Shown here one piece after another: positions 11,889 through 22,315 of a stretch of 64,000 nucleotides of DNA; the stretch's first letter is position 1; each line of letters begins with the position of its first letter. The stretch comes from Hyalella azteca (taxonomy: Eukaryota; Arthropoda; Malacostraca; Amphipoda; Hyalellidae): contig NW_025933189.1 in assembly GCF_000764305.2 (NCBI RefSeq), positions 1 to 64,000 on the forward strand. The letters run 5' to 3'. The notes under the pieces are model-generated. The model was given only the letters and a program-made list of their open reading frames with translations, was not told the origin of the DNA and ran no database searches. The position numbers and the translations under genes were made by a program.

Positions 11889-12351
11889 CAGAGCTGGGCA
11901 GCGCTACTTTGAAATGTAGCGGCCGCTACCGCTACCGCTACATGCTCTATTTGTAGCGGGCGCTACCGCTACATTGCTTTAAATGTAGCGCCGCTACCGC
12001 TACTGAAAATGTAGCGCGCTACTGCCCACCTCTGGTAACAACTAACTTGTTTACACTAGTAACAGGCCGAGGTTGACAACATTACACCGAAATCTTTCGT
12101 ACAGTTTTATTCTGTAATTTATATTATGTATGTATCATGCTGGTTTTTAAATAATATTCAATACTATTAGGTAAAATCTAAAGGCTTTATCTATAAATGT
12201 AGCGGTAGCGCTGTAGCGGCAAAACCTCGTATCGCTACTTAAATATGTAGCGGGACGCTACCGCTACCGCTACATTGCTTTAAATGTAGCGTCGCTACCG
12301 CTACTGAAAATGTAGCGGCCGCTACATGTAGCGCGCTACTGCCCACCTCTG
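11889..12351. mobile_element. hAT-like non-autonomous element with GCTACC-rich ends
   Basis: The left end begins CAGAGCTGGGCAGCGCTAC and the right end, read on the other strand, begins CAGAGGTGGGCAGTAGCGC. The outer flanks are GCTAAAAG and GCTAAAAT, an 8 bp target duplication with one mismatch. CAG-type ends with an 8 bp duplication are typical of hAT transposons. The interior is mostly short palindromic GTAGCGG and CCGCTAC blocks around an AT-rich middle. A third copy of the right end lies inside, finishing at 12034. There is no coding capacity. Confidence 0.82.
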
Positions 12352-12359
12352 GCTAAAAT

Positions 12360-13571
12360 GTAAATAAACATAGAATAACGAGATAAAGGATTTCTTGCAA
12401 ATGAGCCGCTACGCCTAATTTCCTCCTTGAAAATTAAAATTGTTCATAACAAACGCAGAGGGACAATGATGCATAAAAATTATGCAGTTTGTATGCAAAC
12501 AAACTCTAAGTCTTATTTATGAATCGTAGTTTAGATTATAATCCATTACGAGTGATCTGGTACCATACAATATTCATGAGAGCTGATAAATGAACAAATC
12601 TACACAACCCCTCACAACATTATTAATTGGCTGGGCTGCGCCACGCCCCAAAAAACTTACATAAGAAAAAAATATCCCAATGAAACGTCAATACTTCATT
12701 GCCTGCAACGAAGACCGGCAGGGCGAGGGAGAGACCTTGGTCTTTTTTAGGTGGGACCGCAGCTGGTTATTAGACGAACATTAATTGTCGATAACTTCAC
12801 CGATACGAATAATCCAACAAAAAATTAATTATGCTATTAAAAATCTCGTTTCTTGTTTGAAACTCAAACGAGAAACTTATAATACATTTTATTTGCAGTT
12901 TTATAGGGTGAATTTCTGTAGCCTAAAAATGTATCCGAGGAGAATTAAAACTTTTTAGACATTTCACTCATAATTGTACGATGTTGCTAACTGGTCGGTA
13001 GCACCACTGTAACAGCTTGCTTTTCTATGCAACCCTTATATGAATTGTAATTAAGTATGACCTGAGGGTGGTTCGGTTGTAGCTGGATCCGAGGATATAG
13101 AGGGACAGCGTAAACGATTATATAATATACTTTTAGGATTATAGTTCGGCTTACAGTTTAGGATAATCAGTTAATAAGTTTATAAGTTGGAGCTTTAACA
13201 CTGATGTCTTCGGCGTCCAGTTGAAGTAGGGATAAGTCTAGAGTGTATCTTCTACTCTGACGTTAATTTAGAGTTACTGTCCTGTTTGTTAAGGACAGGA
13301 GCAATGGGGTATACCGTAGTGGTCCTCGCCCAAGACTGAGTTTCCTGGTTTGAGCAGAGCTCATATAGCTACGCGAATTGACGTCACCAAGGGCGTGACT
13401 TGATAAACAGGAAAGGCTAATACAAGGAAATGCTCATGAACATATCGCATGTGAAGGATCTTATCTTTCAACAAGGAAGACATCAATCAGGAAATATCAA
13501 GGGACAAATGGTATCAACATTGTCGCCTGACATAATGATTTGTTATGGACATGAATTTTGAGGCGAAATCG
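12360..13571. other. Unique DNA, no gene seen
   Basis: Only short frames are present. No repeat or inverted structure longer than about 10 bp was noticed. Confidence 0.55.
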
Positions 13572-13760
13572 GATGAAAGGAAAGTGACTGGTGAGAAGTA
13601 TTAGAAGAGGGAAGATGCAAGAGGGAAGATGCCTGGTGAGAAGTATTAGAAGAGTGAAGATGCCTGGTGAGAAGCATTGGAAGAGGGAAGATGCCTGATG
13701 AGAAGTATTAGAAGAGGGACGATGCCTGGTGAGAAGTATTAGAAGAGGGGAAGATGTAGA
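13572..13760. repeat. Minisatellite, 31 bp unit, block 1, about 6 copies
   Basis: Each unit has GATGCCTGGTGAGAAGTATT followed by AGAAGAGGGAA. The same unit forms a larger block at 14889-15432. 23 of 31 bases are purines. Confidence 0.92.
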
Positions 13761-14147
13761 AAACTGAAGGTATCTTCCTACCTTCACTTAGTTTTGGTAG
13801 CTCGGCGATGTATACAATTAATGCCTCGAACCATTTCTGACCGGACTTCCAATTTAATAATTCCGATTTAATGTCTTGATTAAATAAAGCTTTAAATTAA
13901 TTAATATAATTTCGAGCACACGTAGCAGTTTAGCAGCTAAGCCATCCTTCTTTCTATTATAACGACTCTAAAGACAAAACTTCTCTGCCCCCTGTTCCGC
14001 GGCCCATGCAGCAAGCAGTCCCACTCTAACGTTCATGCAGTCAGCACACAGGATAAATAATCTCCATCTTCAGCCTTAATTGGTCGACGTCAAGATGTCG
14101 GACACGAACTTCTTGTGTTTTAGCCCCGTCTCTATATGAAGCAGTAG

Positions 14148-14370
14148 AGACCTGTGGAGCGATCGGGTTTCGGCGGTGGCTACCTTTCGGGCGGTGATGA
14201 GGTCACGGCGGACCACACTGGTACTATCTCTGATGCGTCCGGGACTTGGGCCCTACCAGGAGCGACTTCCCGTCAGCACGGCATGAAGTACTGGCGCCAC
14301 GGCGCCCACGGACCGGCGGACCATCTGGCTACGACACCGAACTTACTGGTTCTGCTGCATTCACGGAGGT
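14148..14370 (+). CDS. Possible GC-rich exon, unrecognised
   Basis: A clearly GC-rich stretch in AT-rich surroundings is open in one frame for about 73 codons. It is preceded by a pyrimidine-containing tract ending in GCAGTAG (AG at 14146-14147) and followed by ACGGAG then GTGAGC, a good donor. The frame carries an early Gly-rich segment (SGFGGGYLSGGDE) and HGMKYWRHGAHG in the middle, which I do not recognise. There is no ATG at its start (the frame begins near a GTG at 14154), so it could only be an internal exon. It lies in the 1.1 kb stretch that separates two blocks of the same 31 bp tandem repeat, so it could also belong to an inserted element. Confidence 0.25.
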
Positions 14371-14446
14371 GAGCTGCGAAAACTGACGCGTAGTGCTCGC
14401 TTAAAGCTCTTCATGGTGCCTTGTCCCTCCAATATGGAGGGTAGAA

Positions 14447-14568
14447 CCTCCACTTGTGCCTATATTAACTATGTGTAAGTTGAAGTACTGTGTCTCTTGT
14501 GTACTTCCACTTGTGCCTATATTAACTATGTTTAAATTGGAAGTCCTGTGTCTCTTGTGTACTTCTAA
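14447..14568. repeat. Tandem duplication, 57 bp unit, 2 copies
   Basis: CCACTTGTGCCTATATTAAC starts each copy and GTGTCTCTTGTGTACTTC ends each one, with a few internal substitutions. Confidence 0.88.
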
Positions 14569-14888
14569 TGCTATAATACTTTAGTCGTCATAGCCTTTAT
14601 CGATCCGTGTCTTATCCAATGAGTTATATTTGCGAATAGTCAAGACTTCCTGTTAATTTATAATTTTCACGTTTCAAATTAAAACGAATATATCCATTTC
14701 CTTTGCGCAGTGCAAACACCTATATCTAGTTGAAAGCGGGCGAGTTTGCTGAAGCTCGGGAGGCGCGTCCGATGGTGGCCGCTACCATCCTTGGCTCTCG
14801 ACGCGTTACTTCTTGCGGCGGTCAATTAAAAAACAATTATTTAGTTGATATTGCCTTATTTATCCCCCACTCGGCCGTGTTTTCAATA

Positions 14889-15432
14889 AAAGATGCCTGG
14901 TAAGAAGTATTAGAAGAGGGAAGATGCCTGGTATGAAGTATTAGAAGAGGGAAGATGCCTGGTGAGAAGTATTAGAAAAGAGAAGATGCCTGGTGAGAAG
15001 TATTAGAAGATTTGAAGATGCCTGGTGAGAAGTATTAGAAGATTTGAAGATGCCTGGTGAGAAGTATCAGAAGAGGGAAGATGCCTGGTGAGAAGTATTT
15101 GAAGAGGGAAGATGCCTGGTGAGAAGTATTAGAAGATTTGAAGATGCCTGGTAAGAAGTATCAGAAGAGGGAAGATGCCTGGTGAGAAGTATTTGAAGAT
15201 TTGAAGATGCCTGGTGAGAAGTATCAGAAGAGGGAAGATGCTTGGTGAGAAGTATTAGAAGAGGGAAGATGCCTGGTGTGAAGTATTAGAAGAGGGAAGA
15301 TGCCTGGTGAGAAGTATTAGTAGAGGGAAGATGCCTGGTGAGAAGTATTAGAAGAGGGAAGATGCCTGGTGAGAATTATTAGGAAAGGGAAGATTCCAGT
15401 TGAGAAGTATAGTGAGAAGTAGTGAGATGCCT
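14889..15432. repeat. Minisatellite, 31 bp unit, block 2, about 17 copies
   Basis: The unit is that of block 1 (GATGCCTGGTGAGAAGTATT and AGAAGAGGGAA), with a recurrent AGAAGATTTGAA variant that alternates with the standard form between about 14995 and 15215. Degenerate relatives (CCTGGCAAGAAGTAACAGAA) continue to about 15960. Confidence 0.92.
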
Positions 15433-15769
15433 GGTGGCGATTTAATATCTTGCTAAAGAACCTATGCCGAGGGCTGTTCACCTTTGAAACATTCAAGAGA
15501 CGACATGGATTTGTTCCTTAAATTGCACAATCTCTAATCATCAGCCTCTGCACCACTACTACGGCAAGAAGCAAGCAAAGGTATCAGCTGGCCCAACCGA
15601 GGGCGGATGAGCAGTAATTACAGACTGGCTCTCGGGACCCTGACAGCAAGGACGACTAGCCTGCCGGGGCTGAGGGCGACTGCTAAGTCAGAAACATATC
15701 AAGGATACCAAGGATAGAAGTAACAGAAGAATGGACGATTCCTGGCAAGAAGTAACAGAAATAAGAAAG

Positions 15770-15796
15770 AGAGACGTATTCGAACGATACGTCTCT
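15770..15796. repeat. Perfect 10 bp hairpin
   Basis: AGAGACGTAT, a 7-base loop (TCGAACG) and ATACGTCTCT form a perfect inverted repeat in the degenerate tail of the 31 bp array. Further GAGACGT and ACGTATA pieces recur up to 15868. Confidence 0.8.
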
Positions 15797-16105
15797 CGTA
15801 TAAGGAAAAGACGTATAAGAAAGACGTATACGAAAGAGAGACGTTCGTGCCTGGAGAGACGTATTAAAATAAGAGATGATATATGACAACAAGTAACAGT
15901 GGAAAGATATATGCCAGTCAGAAAGAAACAGAACAAAAGATAAAAGCCAGGTCGAAATTGAAGAAAGAAAGGTGCCAGCCATGAAATTCGAGGCGTGTTT
16001 TTAGATTGAGTACCGTTTTTAAATTATGTAGCCGCAGAACTGCGGCCGCCGTTTACCAAATGTGCGTCAGGCAACCACATCTGTTGGGAAGCCACAGACG
16101 CCATT

Positions 16106-16596
16106 ATGGAACCATCCAAACCAGTCTATAACTGTTTACGTGATTTAAAAATTCCTCCACCAATTGAGAATCTCACCGATTGCAAAGTGCCTGCGTTTCT
16201 CTGTGTTCAAGGTTTCAAATCAGTTGACATTCATCGAAAAATCAGCGAAGTGTAAGGTACAACATTACGAGTGATGGAATGGTGGGGGAATGGTTTAGGG
16301 TCATTAAAGATGATAGCACTAACACACTAACATTCATGATGAGGGAACAGACTAGGAGACCTTCAGTCATTACCCATGGATGTGATTCAAGAGTGAAGTG
16401 TAAAGTGAAAGAGAACAATCGATTCACAATTCCGTCCTTCGCTGAAAAGTTTCCTGCCATCCAAAGAAGTGTTCTTGAAAAAATTGTCTAATCAGGCGAT
16501 AAGCATCATTGGCGCTGGCATACAAAAGTTGGTCCATGATACGCTGAATGGCTCAATGTTAATGAGAATTATGTAGAAAACTACAATAAAGTATAG
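16106..16596 (+). pseudogene. Decayed mariner-family transposase, internally deleted
   Basis: Three frames together spell a mariner-type transposase. From the ATG at 16106 the reading includes PPIENLTDC and then FKSVDIHRKISEV, the position of the N-terminal helix-turn-helix of mariner proteins; a TAA at 16253 replaces the expected Tyr codon. After a frameshift, 16279-16488 gives WFRVIKDD, RRPSVIT and ENNRFTIPSFAEKFPAIQRS, matching the second helix-turn-helix region and linker. Near the end GIQKLVH (16517-16537) and, in another frame, WLNVNENYVENYNKV and a stop (to 16596) match the family C-terminus. The locus is about 490 bp, against roughly 1,035 bp for a full-length gene, and the whole catalytic aspartate region is missing. 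With a nonsense codon, at least two frameshifts and the deletion it is dead. No terminal inverted repeats were recognised around it. Confidence 0.85.
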
Positions 16597-16708
16597 CCTT
16601 TGAATTAAATAAATATTGTTTGATTAATGTACGTGTTTTTTGTTGATGCCAAAACTGTTCTTACTTTAAAAATTTGCCTCGTAATTGAAGAAGCCAGGAA
16701 GAAACATA

Positions 16709-17184
16709 TTAAGGGGAGAGTCTAGGGTAAAATTTTGGATTTCGGCTTTTCCGGTTTTTAGTCTCATCTTAAAGCTGACATTCTGATCTATCCAACGGTA
16801 CCAAAACATCTCTGTACGTTGATTTATGCGTTCACGACAGATGATGAAAGGGAGGGGGGTGGGGTAGTTCTTTAACAAATAGAATGGGAGGAAATTCGCT
16901 GCGAGCACTTTAAATAGAGTGTCTGCTTGAAGTGCACCTTAGTTACCCGCCTGGCGTCGTATGAGGAGGTGTGCATGCAGTGTGCTTTTCGCTTTAATCA
17001 TAAATCTGCCCGACACACGTTTTTTTTGGGGCGAGCCATAATTTATTTTCTACTTTTTAGTCCACAAGAAAAACGTGGTTTTTAAAAAAGTTTTTTAAGT
17101 ATTTTATTACATATGTGTACCAAGTTTCAGAGTGATCCGTTTGTAAATAGCCGAGATAAATTTTACCCTAGACGCTCCCCTTAA
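16709..17184. mobile_element. TTAA-flanked non-autonomous inverted-repeat element
   Basis: The ends are inverted copies of one sequence: TTAAGGGGAG, one variable base, then GTCTAGGGTAAAATTT, giving 27 bp including TTAA with a single mismatch (A on the left, C on the right). TTAA at both outer edges fits a TTAA target duplication, as made by piggyBac-type transposases. The 476 bp interior has no coding capacity. About 130 bp of it (16980-17109) recurs in inverse orientation at 60500-60628, so this is a dispersed family. Assignment to piggyBac rests only on TTAA and is tentative. Confidence 0.75.
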
Positions 17185-18987
17185 ACAAATACGCTAGGCA
17201 GGATGTAACGGAATAAAGGAGGATGCCAGGCAGTCAATAGGAGCGCGCTATATAGCATCCTGTAGAGCAGCATTAACTTCCGATAGAGCAGTTCCAACAA
17301 CACATCCCTTGTCCCCGCCAAGGAAGAAAAGCGCTTGCGACGCGAGCTTATTTTTCACCATCCATTGAAATGCTTCCGAAATCCCTGAGATTTTTCTACA
17401 GTTGTTCGTTTACAGAAAGGATTGACTCCGCTGTCGGGGCGGTCTAAGCTGCAAGAACGAGCAGTTCAAATTGGCCGGTCGTAAATGTTGCTTCGCTGCC
17501 CAAGCGAACATGAACAACCCTTAAGAAAACTGGAACCTTATATTGCCGAGACTTTCATGCGCTCAGACGAACGCTGAATGCGGTATCTAACTTTACTGCA
17601 GGAGGCGAGGCGATAAGGAAATGTAGGAGGATGCTCGGCGATCAGTTATATGAATTTGTCCTGTAACGAAATCACGACACATAAATACGTTCTCAATTCA
17701 AACAATTTTAATATGGATTTTTTTTCAAATAGTAAAAAATTCAATACCACAATTGCTAATGAGAGTGAACTTATTCCGGCGTATTGAGGACGCAGGATGT
17801 ATAGAAAAAATGTGAAACATGAACAAAATCTTGTCTAAAACAAAAAACTGTCGAGATGACTTTCTTCATCACCTTAGATACAAACAAATTTCAACTTTTA
17901 TATTTCTTGAACATTTATGATCACGCTACTTCTTCCCTTTAGACTGCGATACAAACTCATAATTTCCTGGTAAGCTCACGTAAGTATCCGTGGCTCTCCA
18001 GCGACGGTGCCTCCGCCCAAATCAGAGGCTGCATCACTAAAAACTTGCCTCGTCATCAGTGCAGGTTTTGAAAGATGAAACGCTTGGCAGATCTTGAATG
18101 TACAGCCAAGAACACCAGAATATGGAAACACGACGTTCTTTACGAATAACAAGAAATATAATAAAAAATTGAACATTTCAACTAGACTTGCCGATAATTA
18201 ATGTTAAATATGAAGTTTGCAGCGATGTTTTGCACAGTAATTCTGGTCGTGTTTTAAGAATTGCATAATTTTATTTAATTATAATTGCATGTACCAAAGG
18301 TTTTAGGTAAAGAGTAAGGCTTTCAAAAATTACGTTCAAAACTAGATAGCGACCAATTATCCTCTTCCTATAAAATCTGATCCTGCCTAGATTGAATAAC
18401 TGTAATTTTAAGAAGCAAGACTCATGGGCCGAGGTAAAGATAACAGCGCAAGTCTTTGAGGGCTCGTGGCTTCGTAACTAGCAGTTGTGGAGGCCATTGA
18501 GGGGCTAAGTGAGGAGTCGGGTCGTCAAATATCATTTAGAGGGAAAGGCATCCCCTCATATTGACAATCTGGGGATACATTCCGGCCGTAACTGCGGCAG
18601 TGCTGGGGTCGAGAGCACGGCCGGTGTCGTGGGTACGAGAAGCTAAGTGTTATGCGTAAGAAGATAAATACGCTCAGTAAAGTAGTAAGCTGGATACGTG
18701 TACAGTTTGGTTGAGCTGCAGTTGAGCATGGCGTAATTGGATAAGCACGGTAAAGTGGCTGACTAAAATGGATGTGAACCTAATTATTAAGCCTTATATT
18801 AAGGAGCACAGTTAAGAAAATTAGCTTCGGTGAGGAAGTATGGTGGTGACCCCGTATCTAACGCAAATGATACCACAATTCCGACAAAATTCGATGATTT
18901 AATACCTTTTCTATGGGGCAAGGGGATAATAATACGTGGTACAGGCAGGCTAATGCGTAAGTTGAGCTTATAAACACACACCAACTA
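17185..18987. other. Unique DNA, no gene seen
   Basis: Two weakly similar pieces (GGAGGATGCCAGGCAGTCAA near 17218 and GGAGGATGCTCGGCGATCAG near 17626) suggest an old duplication. Otherwise nothing is recognisable. Confidence 0.5.
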
Positions 18988-19809
18988 TTTTTAGCGAAAT
19001 TTCTCATTTATGGAAAAAGGCGCCATTGTGCACGTCGTGTCCGTCCGTCCGTCTGTCTGTCTGTCTGTCCGACCATGACTTCACGTTTTCGTCGACGAGA
19101 AAATGCGCTCTCTGTCGCTCACTGCAGTGAGTACTGAGTTATATTTTTTTAATATTTATATACAAAACAAAGTGTGTATAAATAGAATCTACGAAAGTAA
19201 CAGTCACGAACTTCGCCGAGATCTGTCAGGGTTAGAATCATGATAAGGGATTTATGTAAAAAATAATATACTAAAAATCAGAGCTACATCATTCGGAATG
19301 CTTGAGAACTGTTTCGTTGTGAATCACATTGTTTCCTGGGTGTAACAAAATAAATAATACTATCAAGCATGGCCATTTGTGTTAATTCTGTTTACAATGA
19401 GTTGCAAATTGAAGACTGTTTTTTTGCAATAAATTGTGTATTTTAACTTGGTTTGAATCCCTCTCGTTAGTTTAATGCACATACAGAAGGTATAATATGT
19501 ATCAAGGCAATCAATTGCGCAATAGAATTGAAGGCCCGATTGTATAATCAATTTACCGTAACATCTGATCAACATCACTGAGTGGTGAGTGAATTCGGTT
19601 ACATCGTTCTGATTTCAAATAAGGAACCTAGGCTGAATGATTTGTAATCTGACACAATAGAAAGCCTCATAGAGGTACAGTCGCGGCATAATCCGGGTAA
19701 CTAACAAGCCAGGAGTAAGCGGTCTCTCAAAAAAATATAACTCAGTACTCGCTGCAGTGAGTGACAGAGAGCGCATTTTCTTGTCGACGAAAACGTAATG
19801 TCACGGACG

Positions 19810-19844
<35 letters not shown>

Positions 19845-19908
19845 GGACGGACGGACATGGCGAGCACATTAGTGCATTTTTTCCATAAATGAGAAAGTGC
19901 GCTAAAAA
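18988..19908. mobile_element. Foldback element with microsatellite-bearing inverted repeats
   Basis: Two arms of about 150-175 bp face each other. From outside in, each arm has TTTCTCATTTATGGAAAAA, a run of GTCC and GTCT tetranucleotides, TTTTCGTCGACGAGAAAATG (CTTG instead of CTCG in the right arm), and GCTCACTGCAG followed by TGAGTACTGAGTTATA (GCGAGTACTGAG in the right arm). The right arm, on the other strand, occupies about 19731-19908. The roughly 590 bp core has only short frames and no recognised transposase. The same arm is used at 56.4-57.0 kb and in part at 1478-1595. No convincing target duplication was seen, so the exact outer limits are approximate. Confidence 0.8.
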
Positions 19909-20080
19909 GGCTGATTTTGGCCCCTTGTATGGCTCTCGTCTCCTCTCCTGCAAATATATGCTAGGTCAAGTGTGTCAAGAAAAAACGATTATATACAGCC
20001 TTGCTATCTAGGGTCATCTGCGTCCATAATCTGTAATTCTATTATTCAGTTCGCCTGTAATTTCAATGATATCGTTTAAA

Positions 20081-20228
20081 TACAGGGTGCGGCGCGGGAA
20101 CTTACTTATTTGAATTGCGCGCCACGTGGCGGCCATTAGTCCTAGGAAGGTGGCGCCATGCGCAATATGGTAATACTTTTTACTTTGTGATTTTTTTAAA
20201 AGAGTAAGTTCCCACGCCGCACCCTGTA
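20081..20228. mobile_element. 148 bp miniature inverted-repeat element with TA ends
   Basis: The left end TACAGGGTGCGGCG, C, GGGAACTTACT and the right end, read on the other strand, match over 26 bp with one difference (C against T). The outermost dinucleotides are TA on both sides, which fits a Tc1/mariner-type TA target. The interior is GC-richer than the flanks and non-coding. Confidence 0.8.
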
Positions 20229-21621
20229 CCTCGTGCTTCGCGGAAATACGAACATTTCAGTTTATGCGGAAAATAAGCACAGATCTAGGAGAATAGTATT
20301 CCTCTGTATCTAACGGATGCCGAATAACTCTATCCCAACCCCAAGGATGAGAACATTTCCAAAGCACGCAAGAAAGATCATGCGTCTCAACTAACTCTTC
20401 TGCTTGCAAATTTTAAAGCAATCATCTTGGTTAAGTAAAACTGTTCCAGGCATGTAGTTACAGTCTCAAACGAAATCTATTGTCTTCCAACATGCAAAGG
20501 AATAAAATGCTCTCCAGCAAGGACACAAGGGTTATATTTCCGTGTTATCTCTCATTGTTTTCTTCCGAAGACTCAGGAGACTCAGCATCAGAAGTCGCAC
20601 TTTGACTCTCATGAAAAATAATTCCAAACCATTAATTGGACCCTAAACTCCGACAAAAATAGAGCCACTACACAGGTATATTTCGGCCTGACGTCAGTGA
20701 CCTCTATATAGTCAAAGGTCACAGAAATGTTAAAAAAGAGTCATACTGCAATGGTTTCTCAAACTACCATCCTGCTGTCCTGCTGTGCCTCTGCAAAGCG
20801 AATTCTGAATAATTGTCAAGCAGGCTCGTGGCTTGCACGCAGTTTACTCGCGAAATGAAACAATCAAGCTCATCACTCTTCAGCATTCGTATGTTATATG
20901 CCCAAGTATAGTCAGAGGTGATCTTGGGCTCACACCAGTTATACTTTCCCTCGAATTTCAACTCTCTACACAATTGTTTTTGCTCGTCACATCATCCTAC
21001 CAGGAGACTCCGCCGTATCATAATCGTTTCGGACGTTTTCGTTTCCTTTCCGAGCTTCCTTTATAATTTTTCAGCGTTCCTAATTCATACACATAATTGG
21101 TTAGTAATGCTTGTTTTGATAGTACCTCTCGAGTGTGAGCAAATTATGTTTGATACCAAATTCTTAAGCTACTAAAACCGCGAACTAACACCGCATGTTC
21201 CAGCAACACGAGCCCTCAGTTTAAGATTGTGTTAGACGCCAAGTTAAACACTTGTTGACGCCAAGTTAAACACTTCAAGTAAAAATAATTCACATTTTAT
21301 TGATATTAAAAAATTTATCAAATCTGTTGTTCGTAAAAAACGCCTTAAAGATAAACCTTATTCAATAACAGAAAAACACAGCCGTCTGATAGAGACGCAA
21401 ACCAGAGTAATCGCAGATTTCAAAATTAATCAGAAATCTAACCTGTACCCAAATAGATGATTTGATAACAACAATAAGCTCCTTTCAAGCAAGAATTTTT
21501 ATACTCAAGCATATTGACTTCGCAGTCACAAGCTTCCCTTGAATGTAGGTAAATTAGGCTACCCAATATAATTAACAGAATGCTTCCTCACTTACTTAGC
21601 CGACTATTTTATTATTTTCGG
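20229..21621. other. Unique DNA, no gene seen
   Basis: Frames of up to 85 codons at 20764-21175 overlap on both strands and match nothing I know. GACGCCAAGTTAAACACTT occurs twice at 21236-21272. The CRE-like cluster at 20689 lies within this stretch. Confidence 0.5.
20689..20721. promoter_or_regulatory. CRE palindrome with two nuclear-receptor half-sites
   Basis: TGACGTCA (20689-20696) is a perfect cAMP-response-type palindrome, followed by TGACCT (20698-20703) and AAAGGTCA (20714-20721), oppositely oriented half-sites of the AGGTCA class, with CTATATAG between them. No gene is visible next to them, so a regulatory role is only possible. Confidence 0.25.
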
Positions 21622-21711
21622 GTAGTGGTAAATAATTAAGCTGCTTTTATCGTATTGATGATAGCCGTAGTGGTAAATAATTAAGCATCTTTTATCGTAT
21701 TGATGATAGCC
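21622..21711. repeat. Tandem duplication, 45 bp unit, 2 copies
   Basis: GTAGTGGTAAATAATTAAGC begins both copies and TTTTATCGTATTGATGATAG follows in both. Only one or two bases differ. Confidence 0.88.
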
Positions 21712-21808
21712 CTATCTATGTGTTTCACCTGCATCTTAGCCTCACCTCAATAACTGAATTCCGGAAATAAAGTGTTTCTTCTTAGATAACAGGAGATCGG
21801 AGTGACAA

Positions 21809-22315
21809 CAGAGCAGAGGACAGCAGTGGAGTGGACAACAGTGAAGCGGACAACAGTGTAGCGGACAACAGTGGAGCGGACAACAGTGGAGTGGACAGTG
21901 GAGTGGACAGTGGAGTGGACAGTGGAGTGGACAACAGTCGTGTGGACAACAGTGGAGTGGACAACAGTGGATTGGACAACAGTGGAGTGGACAACAGTGG
22001 AGTGGACAACAGTGGAGTGGACGACAGTGGATTGGATAACAGTGGATTGGATAACAGTGGAGTGGACAACAGTGGAGCGGACAACAGTGGAACGGACAAC
22101 AGTGGAGCGGACAACAGTGGAGCGGACAACAGTGGAGTGGACAACAGTGGAGTGGACAACAGTGGAGTGGACAACAGTGGAGTGGACAACAGTGGAGTGG
22201 ACAACAGTGGAGTGAACAACAGTAGAGTGGACAACAGTGGGAGTGGACAACAGTGGAGTGGACAACAGAGAAGTGGACAACAGTGAAGTAGACAACAGTG
22301 AAGTGACAACAGAGG
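21809..22315. repeat. Minisatellite, 15 bp unit, about 33 copies
   Basis: The unit GTGGACAACAGTGGA is repeated with point variants and a few 9-10 bp short units near 21895-21930. 11 of 15 bases are purines. Long frames on both strands (for example repeated VDNSG) are by-products of the 15 bp period: they lack a conserved start, have no splice context, and are equally long in several frames. Confidence 0.95.

Noticed and set aside
19440..19475. tRNA B-box-like GGTTTGAATCC
   Set aside because: No A-box, anticodon arm or acceptor stem could be built around it.
21747..22309. Long open frames on both strands (up to 182 codons) in the 15 bp array
   Set aside because: They are translations of a repeat whose unit is a multiple of three. 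Equally long frames exist in several phases and no start or splice context supports one.
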